A stretch of DNA of 64,000 bases from an uncultured Cohaesibacter sp. (GTDB lineage Bacteria > Pseudomonadota > Alphaproteobacteria > Rhizobiales > Cohaesibacteraceae): positions 4,142,501 to 4,206,500 of the forward strand of contig NZ_OY781091.1 of assembly GCF_963676275.1 (NCBI RefSeq), given 5' to 3'. This document shows, in pieces, positions 47,948 to 56,933 of this stretch (positions within the stretch are counted from its first letter, which is position 1; each line of letters starts with the position of its first letter). The notes below the pieces were generated by a model. That model made no database searches. It had not been told where the DNA came from and worked only from the letters and a program-made list of their open reading frames with translations. The position numbers and the translations under genes are program-made.

Positions 47948-48950
47948 ATGCGGTTTTCAAAGCAGACAGATTGAGAGGATAGTCTGGCGTCTGCCCGGTC
48001 AGCACGAGGGCAACCTGCCGAGCCGCAGTCTCGCGTGCCTGCAGGATCGACTCCTCGGAATAATAAGCCGCATGGGGGGTAACGATGACGTTGGGCAGGG
48101 TGAAGAGAGGATTGTCAGCCGGATCCCATGAAGCCTTCTTGGCCGGTTCCTCTTCCGGATCATCAAGACCGGCCCCTCCAAGGGTGCCCTCTGTCAGGGC
48201 ACGATAGAGAGCCTTGTTGTCAATGGTCGGCCCGCGACCGGTATTGATCACGATGGCACCGGGCTTCATCAGCGCAAATTCTGCATCCGACAGGAAATGG
48301 CGCGTGTCAGGCAGCATCGGAACCTGCATGCACAGATAGTCCGACCGGCGCAGAATCTCTTCCTTGGAAACCCGCTCAACCCCATGCGCACGGATCAAGT
48401 CTTCGGCCACATAGGGATCATAGACGATCACATTGACCCCGAACGCCTTTGCCCGCTCGCTGATGGCCTGACCGATCTTGCCGAACGAGACGATACCGAA
48501 CGCCTTGCCCCGCAGCCGGAAAATCGGAGCGCCGGACTGCCAGCGCCAGATCCCCTTGTGGGTGGCTTCATTGAAGGCGAGAATCTTGCGGGCAAGCGTC
48601 AGCCACAGGGTAATGGCATGGTCAGCCACTTCTTCAGTGCAATAATTCTGCACGTTGGTGACCATGATCCCCTTGCGCGTGGCGGCCTCGACATCAACGA
48701 TATCCACGCCGACACCGTAGCGGGCAATCACCCTGCATTGTTCCATATGCTCGATCGTACGCGCGCCAACCCGGGCATATTGATTCATGATTGCGGCGCA
48801 ATCCTTGACTTCTTCAAACAGGTCTTCCTCGCATTTGGCCTGAAGCGCGACAACGCGCGCTCCGGCCTGCTCGAGAATGGCCCGCTCAACTTCATAATCT
48901 CCATAGTCATAATCGGAGATGATGACTTTCGGGCGATCAAACATGATCAT
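47943..48950 (-). CDS. D-2-hydroxyacid dehydrogenase family protein
   Basis: A 335-residue NAD-dependent dehydrogenase of the CtBP-like branch. The catalytic Arg, Glu and His are present (INTGRGPTID, DDPEEEP, VTPHAAYYSEE). The dinucleotide loop is GIVSFGKIG, slightly different from GxGxxG. It would interconvert a 2-keto acid and its D-hydroxy acid in the same pathway as the RraA-like aldolase and VOC protein on either side. Confidence 0.92.
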   Translation of the reverse strand: MIMFDRPKVIISDYDYGDYEVERAILEQAGARVVALQAKCEEDLFEEVKDCAAIMNQYARVGARTIEHMEQCRVIARYGVGVDIVDVEAATRKGIMVTNVQNYCTEEVADHAITLWLTLARKILAFNEATHKGIWRWQSGAPIFRLRGKAFGIVSFGKIGQAISERAKAFGVNVIVYDPYVAEDLIRAHGVERVSKEEILRRSDYLCMQVPMLPDTRHFLSDAEFALMKPGAIVINTGRGPTIDNKALYRALTEGTLGGAGLDDPEEEPAKKASWDPADNPLFTLPNVIVTPHAAYYSEESILQARETAARQVALVLTGQTPDYPLNLSALKTAS

Positions 48951-48970
48951 TTCCTTTCAACAAAACCGAA

Positions 48971-49465
48971 TTAGACGTAGGCACCCGAGGAATAGGTCAA
49001 TTCATAGGAATGACTGTAAATCTCGATGATGTTGCCGAAAGGATCCTCGCAATAGACCATGCGGTAAGGCTTTTCGCCCGGATAATAATAGCGCACCTTT
49101 TCCATGCGCTGACGCCCACCAAGGCTCTCGATGATCTTGACCCGCTCTTCCAGATTTTCGTCCTGGAAGCAGAAATGGAACAGGCCCGGACGCCAATATT
49201 CGAACTTGTTTTCTTCCGGCTCGGTTTTGGGAAATTCGAACATCTCGATGCCGATCCCGTCCGTGCTGGACATATGGGCAATGCGGAACGAGCCCCAGCC
49301 CTTGCCAAAGACATCATCACACATCTGGCCGATCGCGCTTTCATCCTGCTTGATTTCAGCCGGTCCCATGATGTGATACATGCCGAAGGCCTTGGTGTAG
49401 AATTCGATGGCCTTTTCCAGATCGGGAACTGTGATGCCTATATGTGAAAATGTTGGTCCAGCCAT
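48971..49465 (-). CDS. VOC family protein
   Basis: A 164-residue vicinal-oxygen-chelate protein of the glyoxalase/dioxygenase fold. It starts MAGPTFSHIGITVPDLEKAIEFY, and metal-ligand candidates are His (SHIG), His (LFHFCF) and Glu (GNIIEIYSHS). Members include lactoylglutathione lyase, epimerases and extradiol enzymes, so the reaction cannot be named. GGAGG lies before the ATG at 49465; the frame upstream is not used. It sits between the permease and dehydrogenase genes of the operon. Confidence 0.88.
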   Translation of the reverse strand: MAGPTFSHIGITVPDLEKAIEFYTKAFGMYHIMGPAEIKQDESAIGQMCDDVFGKGWGSFRIAHMSSTDGIGIEMFEFPKTEPEENKFEYWRPGLFHFCFQDENLEERVKIIESLGGRQRMEKVRYYYPGEKPYRMVYCEDPFGNIIEIYSHSYELTYSSGAYV

Positions 49466-49493
49466 AACGGCCTCCTTGCTTTGCTGTTGATTG

Positions 49494-50516
49494 CTATGAA
49501 TTTTTGGGAAGAGAGGAAGGTGAAGTTCCATTCACCGAAGGGCTCTTTGCCGCTGAGAAATGGAAAAGCGAACGGATCTTGTTCGACATTTCCCCACGCC
49601 ACATGTCGATACCAACGGCGATCAGGATGATGACGCCAAGAACGATATTCTGCACCGAGGTCGGCACCGCATTGAGATTGAGCGCATTCTGCACCACCAC
49701 AATGGTCAGCGAGCCGATCAGGGTGGAGAGAATATTGCCCCGCCCGCCGGCGAGGCTGGCACCGCCCACGACCCCGGCCGCGATCGCCTGCAACTCGAGC
49801 GACTGGCCATAATTGGGCGAGCCCGAATTGAGCCTTGAAGACATGAGCACGGCACCAACCGCAGTCATGAAACCGGCCATGGCAAAGGCAAGGGTCTGAA
49901 TTTTCCTGACATTGATGCCCGACAGGCTCGCCGCTGACGGATTCCCGCCCACCGCATAAATTTCACGCCCCAGACGGGTATCCTTCATCAGCACAGCGGC
50001 CAGTGCATAGAAGAACACCAGATAATAAAAGGGCAGAGGAATACCCAGAAAGCTGCCATAAAACAGCGTCTCAAGCATGGGATGGATCGAGAAGGATGGC
50101 GAGCCATTGTTGAACAACAGCGCAAGCCCCCGAAAGGAAATCAGCCCCGCCAGCGTCGTAATGAAGGATGGAATCCTCAGATAGGCCGTCAAGACACCAT
50201 TGAACATGCCCAGCAGCAGACCGCAAATCAGCACGGCGGCAATCGCCAGCGGCAGGGGAAGCCCCATATTCTTGACGAATTCCGCCAGCAGCATGGTTAG
50301 CAGGGCAACCATCGACCCCGAAGACAGATCGATCCCGGCAGTGATGATCACCATGGTCGAACCAATAGCGACCAGAGCAATGATACAAACCTGCAGCGAC
50401 AGGTTGGACAGATTGCCGAAATCAAGAAAACGGTCTGTCGTCAGGGAAGCAATCGCAATGATGATCGCCAAGGCTGCGGCAGGGCCGAGCAACTGAGCGT
50501 CGACAAAACGTCTCAT
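49494..50516 (-). CDS. Sugar ABC transporter permease (RbsC type)
   Basis: A 340-residue inner-membrane permease of the CUT2 class with about ten hydrophobic segments. Family motifs are ITAGIDLSSGSMVALL, GIPSF-type RIPSFITTLAG, YAVGGNPSAASLSGI and GGASLAGGRG. It overlaps the ATPase gene by four bases (50513-50516). Together with the next two genes it forms a complete importer, probably for a monosaccharide, polyol or lactone. Confidence 0.95.
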   Translation of the reverse strand: MRRFVDAQLLGPAAALAIIIAIASLTTDRFLDFGNLSNLSLQVCIIALVAIGSTMVIITAGIDLSSGSMVALLTMLLAEFVKNMGLPLPLAIAAVLICGLLLGMFNGVLTAYLRIPSFITTLAGLISFRGLALLFNNGSPSFSIHPMLETLFYGSFLGIPLPFYYLVFFYALAAVLMKDTRLGREIYAVGGNPSAASLSGINVRKIQTLAFAMAGFMTAVGAVLMSSRLNSGSPNYGQSLELQAIAAGVVGGASLAGGRGNILSTLIGSLTIVVVQNALNLNAVPTSVQNIVLGVIILIAVGIDMWRGEMSNKIRSLFHFSAAKSPSVNGTSPSSLPKNS

Positions 50517-52102
50517 GCTACGCTCTCCTCTAATTGTGCAGTTGTTGAATTTTGCCTGTTGGCGGAGGCTGCCTTGACCAGATCGGCATGGGTCAGCTCT
50601 GCTGCGGGCGAGATGCGCGTGATGGTGCCATTCTGAACGATGGCGATGCGATCACTCAGGGCCAGCAATTCATCATGATCTGAACTGATCAGGATGATCG
50701 ATTTGCCCTCCCGGGTAATCCGGTTCATCAGGTTATAAACTGCCAGCTTGGCACCGACATCGATGCCCTGCGTCGGCTCGTCAAAAATATAGAGATCCGC
50801 ATCAGAAAAGAGCCAGCGCGCCAGAATGACCTTCTGCTGGTTGCCGCCTGAAAGCAGCCCGACGGACTTGTCATTGGCCTGACGAGAAATCTCCAGCTCC
50901 TCAATGAAGCGCTCCGTAACCTTCTGTTCCTGATGCAGATCGAGAAATCCCAATCGGGTGATCTTGTCATAGCTGGCAGAGGTGATATTGCCGTTGGCTG
51001 CAAAATTGTTGAAAAGGCCGTCAAATTTGCGGTTTTCCGACACAAGGGCCAGCCCTTGCCGAATGGCATCCTTGGGACTGGCAATCCTGATTTTCCGGCC
51101 ATGAAGCGAGATTTCTCCCTGTCTGAGCTTGTGAACGCCAAACAGCGCAAGCGCGATCTCCGTGCGCCCTGAGCCGAGCACACCTCCCAGACCGAAAATC
51201 TCACCTCGATTGACACTGAAGGAAACCTCATGAAGCCCGGCAGCAGTTGCCAGATCCCTGACCTCAAACAGGGTTTCGCTTTGCGCATTCTGTTGCTTTG
51301 GATAGTGATCCGTGACCGCACCACCGATCATGGCCGCGACGATCTTCTCGACATTGACCTCGGTTTCACCGCTCTTGCGAATGACTTTGCCATTGCGAAG
51401 AATGGTCACCTCATCGACAATCCGCTCCACTTCATCCAGACGGTGGGAGATATAGAGGATGGCACAACCGTTTGATTTCATACGCCTTAGCAATTTGTGC
51501 AATTGCTCTATTTCGTCGATCCCCAGCGCAGCGGTCGGTTCATCGAGGATGACCATGCTGGCGTCAGCGGCCACCGCCTTTGCGATCTCGACCAGCTGTT
51601 GCTGGGCCACCGAAAGGGTGCCGGTTATGGCCTGCGGATCGAGATTGACCTCCATCTCCTCCAGAACAGCCCTTGCATTGGCATTCAGGGCCTTCCAGTC
51701 GATCAGGCCTCGCGCTGTTCTGGGCAGACGACCCAGATAGATATTCTCGGCAACCGAGAGCGTCGGCACGATGGAGAATTCCTGAAAGACGGTGGCAATC
51801 CCCTTGGCTCGTGCATCCTGCGGATCATGAAAGACCACCGGATGGCCATTATTGATGATAAGGCCATAATCCGGGCGCTGAACACCGGACAGCATCTTGA
51901 TGAAAGTGGACTTTCCGCATCCATTTTCTCCCAGAAGACCATGGATGGTGCCTGCATAGAGTTTCAGACTGACCTTGTCATTCGCCAGAACCCCCGGATA
52001 GGCCTTGACCAGATTGACCATCTCCCACATAGGTCGCCCGCGCCCGTCCGGGTCGGCCGTCCCAATCGTCAGATCGGCTTCCAAACTGCTTTGATTTGTC
52101 AT
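50513..52102 (-). CDS. Sugar ABC transporter ATP-binding protein (RbsA/MglA type)
   Basis: A 529-residue ATPase with two fused nucleotide-binding domains, as in CUT2 importers. The first has Walker A GENGCGKST and signature LSVAQQQLVEIAKAV; the second has the degenerate loop GVLGSGRTEI usual for this class, with signature LLSGGNQQKVILARW. The ATG at 52102 is preferred; the open frame extends 18 codons upstream. Confidence 0.95.
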   Translation of the reverse strand: MTNQSSLEADLTIGTADPDGRGRPMWEMVNLVKAYPGVLANDKVSLKLYAGTIHGLLGENGCGKSTFIKMLSGVQRPDYGLIINNGHPVVFHDPQDARAKGIATVFQEFSIVPTLSVAENIYLGRLPRTARGLIDWKALNANARAVLEEMEVNLDPQAITGTLSVAQQQLVEIAKAVAADASMVILDEPTAALGIDEIEQLHKLLRRMKSNGCAILYISHRLDEVERIVDEVTILRNGKVIRKSGETEVNVEKIVAAMIGGAVTDHYPKQQNAQSETLFEVRDLATAAGLHEVSFSVNRGEIFGLGGVLGSGRTEIALALFGVHKLRQGEISLHGRKIRIASPKDAIRQGLALVSENRKFDGLFNNFAANGNITSASYDKITRLGFLDLHQEQKVTERFIEELEISRQANDKSVGLLSGGNQQKVILARWLFSDADLYIFDEPTQGIDVGAKLAVYNLMNRITREGKSIILISSDHDELLALSDRIAIVQNGTITRISPAAELTHADLVKAASANRQNSTTAQLEESVA

Positions 52103-52166
52103 TGCTTGATCCTGAATTTTGTCGGAGACCTGCGGATCTCCCGATCCGCAGACCATCCGCTATCGA

Positions 52167-53216
52167 TCAGTATTCCTTGGAAGGAGCAGGATAGAGTTGC
52201 GCCGGATTCTGAAGAACTTGTAGCACGTTATCTTTGTGAACGACTTCGGTCGGGATTTCATACCAACCGCCCGTCGCAGCCCCCCTGAGCGCTTCGAGGG
52301 CAACATTCATCGCAACGGTTCCCATATAGAATGGGCGGGTATTGACCGAAGCGGTGATATTTCCGGCATAGATTTCCTCAAGCCCGGTCGTGTCACCGTC
52401 ATTGCCGACAATCATCACATCCTTGCGCCCCATCGCCTTCGTGGCATAGGAAGCGCCGATGGCTTCATAGTCATTGGCTCCAAACAGCATGTTGACTTCC
52501 GGGTGAGACTGCAAAATGTCCATGGCAGCGGTGTTGCCACCCTCGACATTCCATTTGCCGTCAACGCTGGCCACAACTTCGAAATTCGTGGCATCCTTCA
52601 CGCCATCGAGAAAACCGCCGACACGCTCGGTCGAGTGCCAACCGGGCTGGCCTTCAAGCACCCCCAGCTTGATGTCCATATCAGCGACTTTCGGCACGAT
52701 ATAATCGGCGAGCTTGCGCGTGGCGTTGCGCTGGCTATAGCCAACGACGGCATGAATGGGTGTCGGGAATTTCGGAATGTCCGAATTCACCATGATCACC
52801 GCGATCCCCTGATCCACCGCCCGCTTGACCAGCGGCGCTGCGGCGAATTCATCATGGGTGGAGAAGATGACGGCATCCACATTCTGGGTCAGAACATCCT
52901 GCATCATGCCCATCTGGCCATTGATGTCGGCGCCCGATTGCGGTGCGAGCATGAATGTCTCCACGCCCTTCTCCCTGGCAACGCTCTTGATGCCTTCGCC
53001 AATCGCCAGATAATAATTGAATTCCGTTGCCGGTGGCATATAGGCCACCCGGTATTTGCCTTCCGGATTGGCTTTGATCGTATCCATCGCCGCCTGCGCC
53101 CCTTCCTCCAGAGGCACCGGTATCGGCAGGTCGCCCGCAAAGGCCCCGATTGTTGTCGAGGCCAGCAAAAAGGCACCTCCAGCCATGGCAAGTGTATGTG
53201 TGATCAGAGACTTCAT
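52167..53216 (-). CDS. Sugar ABC transporter substrate-binding protein (RbsB type)
   Basis: A periplasmic binding protein of 349 residues from the Peripla_BP_4 group. The signal peptide ends near AFA at residue 27. The mature part shows the fold motifs VAYMPPATEFNYYLAIGEGI, VDAVIFSTHDEF, and IVGNDGDTTGLEEI. GGGAGGAAGAC precedes the ATG. It follows the SMP-30 gene by 36 bp and is co-transcribed with the transporter genes. The ligand is probably a sugar or sugar lactone. Confidence 0.93.
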   Translation of the reverse strand: MKSLITHTLAMAGGAFLLASTTIGAFAGDLPIPVPLEEGAQAAMDTIKANPEGKYRVAYMPPATEFNYYLAIGEGIKSVAREKGVETFMLAPQSGADINGQMGMMQDVLTQNVDAVIFSTHDEFAAAPLVKRAVDQGIAVIMVNSDIPKFPTPIHAVVGYSQRNATRKLADYIVPKVADMDIKLGVLEGQPGWHSTERVGGFLDGVKDATNFEVVASVDGKWNVEGGNTAAMDILQSHPEVNMLFGANDYEAIGASYATKAMGRKDVMIVGNDGDTTGLEEIYAGNITASVNTRPFYMGTVAMNVALEALRGAATGGWYEIPTEVVHKDNVLQVLQNPAQLYPAPSKEY

Positions 53217-53252
53217 GTCTTCCTCCCGTCGTAACTGATCCATTTGGAAATC

Positions 53253-54125
53253 TCAGCCGGCAAAGGGGCTATCAATAACCCCGCGCACCCCCGGCCTGAC
53301 CGCGAACAGCCCTCCAGACTGTGGCTCGCGCGCCAGAACCTCTTGGGATGAAGCAAGCTGAGAGGTGGTGATAAAAAGCGTGTCGAGCTCGGGCCCGCCA
53401 AATGCGCAGCAGGTCGGCTTCCAGACAGGCACATCAATGACACGGTCTATAGTGCCATCAGGGGCAATGCGAAGGACGCGACGCCCCTCCCATTCGGCAT
53501 TCCAGACATAGCCCTCCTCATCCACGCAGGAACCGTCCGGTATCCCCGGCTCTGCGGACATGTCGAGCAGCTCTCGCATGTCGCCCAGCCGGCCATTTTG
53601 CAGATCATAGTCATAGGCACGAATTGTCTTTTCGGGACTATCGGCAAAATACATGACATCACCAGCGGGGCTGAAGCAGGTGGAATTGGAGCATGACACG
53701 CCGCCAAACAGCGTATGGACGGAGAGATCGGCATCTATTCTCAACACCGATGTGTCAGCGGCACCGGTAGCCTCATTCATGCCACCAATGACAAGGCGAC
53801 CGGCCCGGTCGGTGCGACCATCATTGAAACGCGATCCGGGATTGTGCGGTTCATAGCGATGAATGATCCGGAAATCGCCGCTTTCCAGATCGTCAGTCAG
53901 AACAAGATCCTGCTCGAAAGCGATGATCCATCCCCCGTTGCTGCGCGGTACCGCACAGCAAATACGCTTCGGCATGGAATAGCTCCTGCTCTTGCCCGTA
54001 ACAGGATCGAGCTGCCAAAGCGCCTTGCCATGGATATCCACCCACCAAAGCAGCTCGGCCTCGTGTTGCCAAACAACACCTTCGCCATGCTGGTTCCTGC
54101 AATCAACGACCAACTCTGCCTGCAT
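53253..54125 (-). CDS. SMP-30/gluconolactonase family protein
   Basis: A six-bladed beta-propeller lactonase of 290 residues. Metal-site residues of the family are visible: Glu in the HGEGVVW motif near the N-terminus, Asn in RFNDGRTD, and Asp in IPDGSCVDEEG. Such enzymes hydrolyse aldonolactones to aldonic acids in the cytoplasm. It is the first gene of a minus-strand operon with the RbsABC-type importer, VOC, dehydrogenase and RraA-like genes, and its start lies about 50 bp from the GntR palindrome at 54176. Confidence 0.93.
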   Translation of the reverse strand: MQAELVVDCRNQHGEGVVWQHEAELLWWVDIHGKALWQLDPVTGKSRSYSMPKRICCAVPRSNGGWIIAFEQDLVLTDDLESGDFRIIHRYEPHNPGSRFNDGRTDRAGRLVIGGMNEATGAADTSVLRIDADLSVHTLFGGVSCSNSTCFSPAGDVMYFADSPEKTIRAYDYDLQNGRLGDMRELLDMSAEPGIPDGSCVDEEGYVWNAEWEGRRVLRIAPDGTIDRVIDVPVWKPTCCAFGGPELDTLFITTSQLASSQEVLAREPQSGGLFAVRPGVRGVIDSPFAG

Positions 54126-54175
54126 GTTGGAGCCTCCCGTACCCGATATCCTGCAGTCTTTATTTTCCCATCGCT

Positions 54176-54191
54176 ATCTGATATATCAGAT
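54176..54191. promoter_or_regulatory. Palindromic operator between SMP-30 operon and GntR gene
   Basis: ATCTGATATATCAGAT is a perfect 16-bp palindrome midway between two divergent starts. The same half-site, ATCTGAT, recurs upstream of dctP (55306-55337). It is a likely binding site for the adjacent GntR regulator. Confidence 0.7.
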
Positions 54192-54231
54192 CTCATGTTT
54201 CTTTCAAGGGAAAAAATGGGAGCCCTGAGAA

Positions 54232-54921
54232 ATGGACCAGATAAAACGCCCGAAACTTCTGACTGAATTGGTACTTAACTATCTGAGAGAATTGATTGTT
54301 CAGGGTGATCTGAAACTGGGTGAGACCATTTCGGAACGCCAGTTGACAGAACGGCTGAAGGTTTCAAAAACGCCGATTCGGGAAGCAATCAAACACCTCA
54401 TGGTGGAGGGGCTCGTGGAGGCTGACACACAAAAAGGGGCCAGAGTTTTCACCTTGAGTGCCGATGAGGTTGGCAAGATCTGCAGCTTTCGCCAGATCCT
54501 TGAAACCGCGGCGCTGACACTGGCATTGAAACGGGCAAAACGGGAATTGATTCTGGAAACATCCGAAATCGTCAACGAGATGCATGACGCGCAAACTCAA
54601 AGAGACTTCCGAAGATATCTGGCTCTGGATACCCGCTTCCATCTCACCCCCTTCAAGCATTGCGACAACCGCTTTCTTGCCGAAACCTACAGCAGACATG
54701 CCGGCAAGATCGAAGCGCTGCGCACACATATGGCAACCAAACCCATGCATACAAATCTGTCCATGACAGAGCATCAGGCTCTGCTGCTAGCCTTTACAAA
54801 GGATTCCCACCGTGAGGCACTCGACATGCTGGAGGCACATATTGACCGGATCCGAAGAACCTACAGCCAGGAAATCACCAACGCAGCCCCTGCCAGAAGG
54901 GCGCTCTTGCAAGAATGCTGA
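54232..54921 (+). CDS. GntR family transcriptional regulator (FCD domain)
   Basis: A 229-residue FadR-subfamily regulator. The N-terminal winged helix-turn-helix is at about 8-75 (LGETISERQLTERLKVSKTPIREA), and the all-helical FCD ligand domain at about 85-210 contains the Asp and His metal ligands (ALDTRFH, TEHQALLLAF). These proteins usually respond to a carboxylate intermediate. It diverges from the SMP-30 operon and precedes the TRAP operon. The shared palindrome suggests that it controls both. Confidence 0.93.
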   Translation: MDQIKRPKLLTELVLNYLRELIVQGDLKLGETISERQLTERLKVSKTPIREAIKHLMVEGLVEADTQKGARVFTLSADEVGKICSFRQILETAALTLALKRAKRELILETSEIVNEMHDAQTQRDFRRYLALDTRFHLTPFKHCDNRFLAETYSRHAGKIEALRTHMATKPMHTNLSMTEHQALLLAFTKDSHREALDMLEAHIDRIRRTYSQEITNAAPARRALLQEC

Positions 54922-54970
54922 TCATGGAGATTGCCCGAGCGGACGCCTTTCGCCGATCCGGCTTTCCAGT

Positions 54971-55036
54971 CTCTGGCCATTCTCTGACCGTTCTCTGACC
55001 GCTCTCAGGCTATTCTCTGGCCACTCTCGGCCTTTC
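54971..55036 (+). repeat. 11-bp imperfect tandem repeat, five to six units
   Basis: Successive units are CTCTGGCCATT, CTCTGACCGTT, CTCTGACCGCT, CTCAGGCTATT, CTCTGGCCACT and a partial CTCGGCCTTT. The period equals about one helical turn. Confidence 0.85.
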
Positions 55037-55305
55037 ATCAAGCCCGCAATAGGAATTTTGCTCCAATCATCCAGTCAGCCAATCAGAACATTTCATGCGC
55101 GCGCTTGATCTGACCTTTGAACAGACCAGACAGCACCGCACCCAGCTCAAGAGGCACGATATGGCGCCACTCATCCGGCAATGGCGGATATCTTGCGGCA
55201 GACCTTTGACAACTTCGCCCACCTAAAGCTTGCAAGGCAGATCTCTTTTCATCAAGCAGTTCAAATATCGGCAAAGCTCCATTGTCAAAGCCACAAAGAA
55301 CTGCT

Positions 55306-55337
55306 ATATCAGATATCTGATATCTGATATCAGATAT
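55306..55337. promoter_or_regulatory. Overlapping palindromes upstream of dctP
   Basis: ATATCAGATATCTGATAT (55306-55323) and ATATCTGATATCAGATAT (55320-55337) are perfect 18-bp palindromes that overlap. They end 30 bp before the dctP start and share the ATCTGAT half-site with the operator at 54176. Confidence 0.7.
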
Positions 55338-55367
55338 CACAACATTCAAACAATTTGGGAGGACAAG

Positions 55368-56366
55368 TTGTTCAAGAAATCAGCTATCATTCTGGCCACC
55401 ACCATTTCACTGGCCCTCTGTGCCGGAGTTCAGGCCAAGACAGTCATCAAGCTTGGGCATGGCACAAACGAGCAGTTTCACATGCACAGGGCCATGGTCA
55501 AATTCAAGGAGCTGGTCGAAACTGGCTCCAATGGTGAAATGGAAGTTGAACTCTTTCCAAACTCGCAAATGGGCCCGGACCGGGAAATGATCGAGAGCGT
55601 GCAAAGCGGCATTCTCGAAATGGCGGTCTCTCCATCTGCGCTCTATTCGGGCTGGGATCCCGCCTTCGCGATTTTCGAATTGCCCTATATGTATCCCTCT
55701 AAGCAGGTCGCCCTCAAAACCATGAAGAGCGAAACAGGGCAGGCGATGCTTGCCAGACTGGAGAAGCAGGGTCTGGTCGGGCTTGATTTTCTGGAAAGCG
55801 GGCTGCGCAACATCACCAACAATGTCCGCGAAATCAAGACGCCGGACGATCTGAAGGGCATCAAACTGCGCACGATGAAGGTGCCAGCCCATGTGGATGC
55901 CTTCAAGGCATTGGGCGCGAATCCGACCCCGATGAATTTCGGCGAGGTCTATTCTGCCATGCAGCAGGGCGTGATCGACGGTCAGGAAAATCCCCTGTCC
56001 ATCATCACCTCCCAGCGTTTCTACGAAGTGCAGAAATATCTCTCGCTGACCGGCCATGTCTTTACCGTATATGTCCCGGTCATCAGCAAGGCCTTCATGG
56101 ATGGCCTGACAGCAGAACAGCAACAGCTCATTCGCCACTCGATGGATAAGGCTGCTGACTATCAGCAGACAATCATCGCCAAGGAAGAAGCCGAACAGCT
56201 CAAGACCATCGAGGATGCGGGCGTAAAGATCACCAGACTTTCACCCGAAGAGATGGCCCTGTTCACCGAAAAGACAAAAGATGTTCGCGCCAAATTCCGC
56301 GATGAAATCGGAGCTGACGTCTATGACGCCTGGGTTTCCGCCATCAAGGCAGCCAGTGCTGAATAG
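55368..56366 (+). CDS. dctP: TRAP transporter substrate-binding protein DctP
   Basis: The periplasmic receptor of a TRAP transporter, 332 residues. A signal peptide (FKKSAIILATTISLALCAG, cleavage near residue 23) is followed by VIKLGHGTNEQFHMHRAM. The arginine that contacts the ligand carboxylate is likely the one in KLRTMKVPAH. I set the start at the TTG at 55368, with GGGAGG five bases upstream, because no ATG fits; the frame is open through the operator palindromes but should not be translated there. Ligands of this class are sugar acids and other carboxylates. Confidence 0.9.
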   Translation: MFKKSAIILATTISLALCAGVQAKTVIKLGHGTNEQFHMHRAMVKFKELVETGSNGEMEVELFPNSQMGPDREMIESVQSGILEMAVSPSALYSGWDPAFAIFELPYMYPSKQVALKTMKSETGQAMLARLEKQGLVGLDFLESGLRNITNNVREIKTPDDLKGIKLRTMKVPAHVDAFKALGANPTPMNFGEVYSAMQQGVIDGQENPLSIITSQRFYEVQKYLSLTGHVFTVYVPVISKAFMDGLTAEQQQLIRHSMDKAADYQQTIIAKEEAEQLKTIEDAGVKITRLSPEEMALFTEKTKDVRAKFRDEIGADVYDAWVSAIKAASAE

Positions 56367-56432
56367 TGTTTTCAACGCTTTTGCGGGTGCCTCCGGCGTG
56401 GGGCACCCTTTCTATTCCCGGAAAGAAAACCC

Positions 56433-56933
56433 ATGAAATATTTCAGTTGGCTCAACGCCAATCTTGAGCGGCTTCTCGCTGCGCTGTTGCTTGCATGGAT
56501 GGTTCTGCTGATAGCGGGTAATGTTTTCATGCGCTATGTCCTGAACGCTTCCCTCTCCTGGGGGGAAGAGCTGACATTGTGGACCTTCGTCTGGTTCATC
56601 TGGCTGTCAGTCAGCTTTGCCTTCCACACGCGCGATCATATCCGCATCACCTTCCTCAGGGAACTGCTGCCCGCCCGCGGGGCAATCTATATCGACATGC
56701 TTGTCGATATGCTGGTGCTCGGCTTTTTCATTTTCCTGACCATCGAATGCGTCAAGCTCATATCCGCTCCCTTTGTCGCCTCCCAGTCATCCGTGGTGTT
56801 GGGATTGCCAATTCCCATTCTCTATTCTTCGGCCCCGGTCGGAGCCATGCTGTCATCCATTCGCATTCTCCAGCATCTGGCAGAATCGATCGCGCTGTTG
56901 AAAAACGGACCTTCTCAGGAGGCCAAGTCATGA
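56433..56933 (+). CDS. dctQ: TRAP transporter small permease DctQ
   Basis: A 166-residue membrane subunit with four predicted helices. The segments NVFMRYVLNASLSWGEELTL and DHIRI are typical of DctQ. Its TGA overlaps the ATG of dctM by four bases (ATGA at 56930). Confidence 0.93.
   Translation: MKYFSWLNANLERLLAALLLAWMVLLIAGNVFMRYVLNASLSWGEELTLWTFVWFIWLSVSFAFHTRDHIRITFLRELLPARGAIYIDMLVDMLVLGFFIFLTIECVKLISAPFVASQSSVVLGLPIPILYSSAPVGAMLSSIRILQHLAESIALLKNGPSQEAKS

Larger units (their letters stand above)
54922..55367. other. Intergenic region between GntR and the TRAP operon
   Basis: About 445 bp without a supported gene. It contains an 11-bp tandem repeat array (54971-55036) and the compound palindrome before dctP (55306-55337). 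A minus-strand frame of 88 codons crosses it but has no ribosome site. Confidence 0.6.

Noticed and set aside
54971-55036. 11-bp repeat array as a possible CRISPR
   Set aside because: Units are contiguous with no spacers and far shorter than CRISPR repeats, and no cas gene is present.
56579-56929. In-frame upstream extension of dctM
   Set aside because: It overlaps dctQ in another frame. AGGAGG and the ATGA coupling fix the start at 56930.
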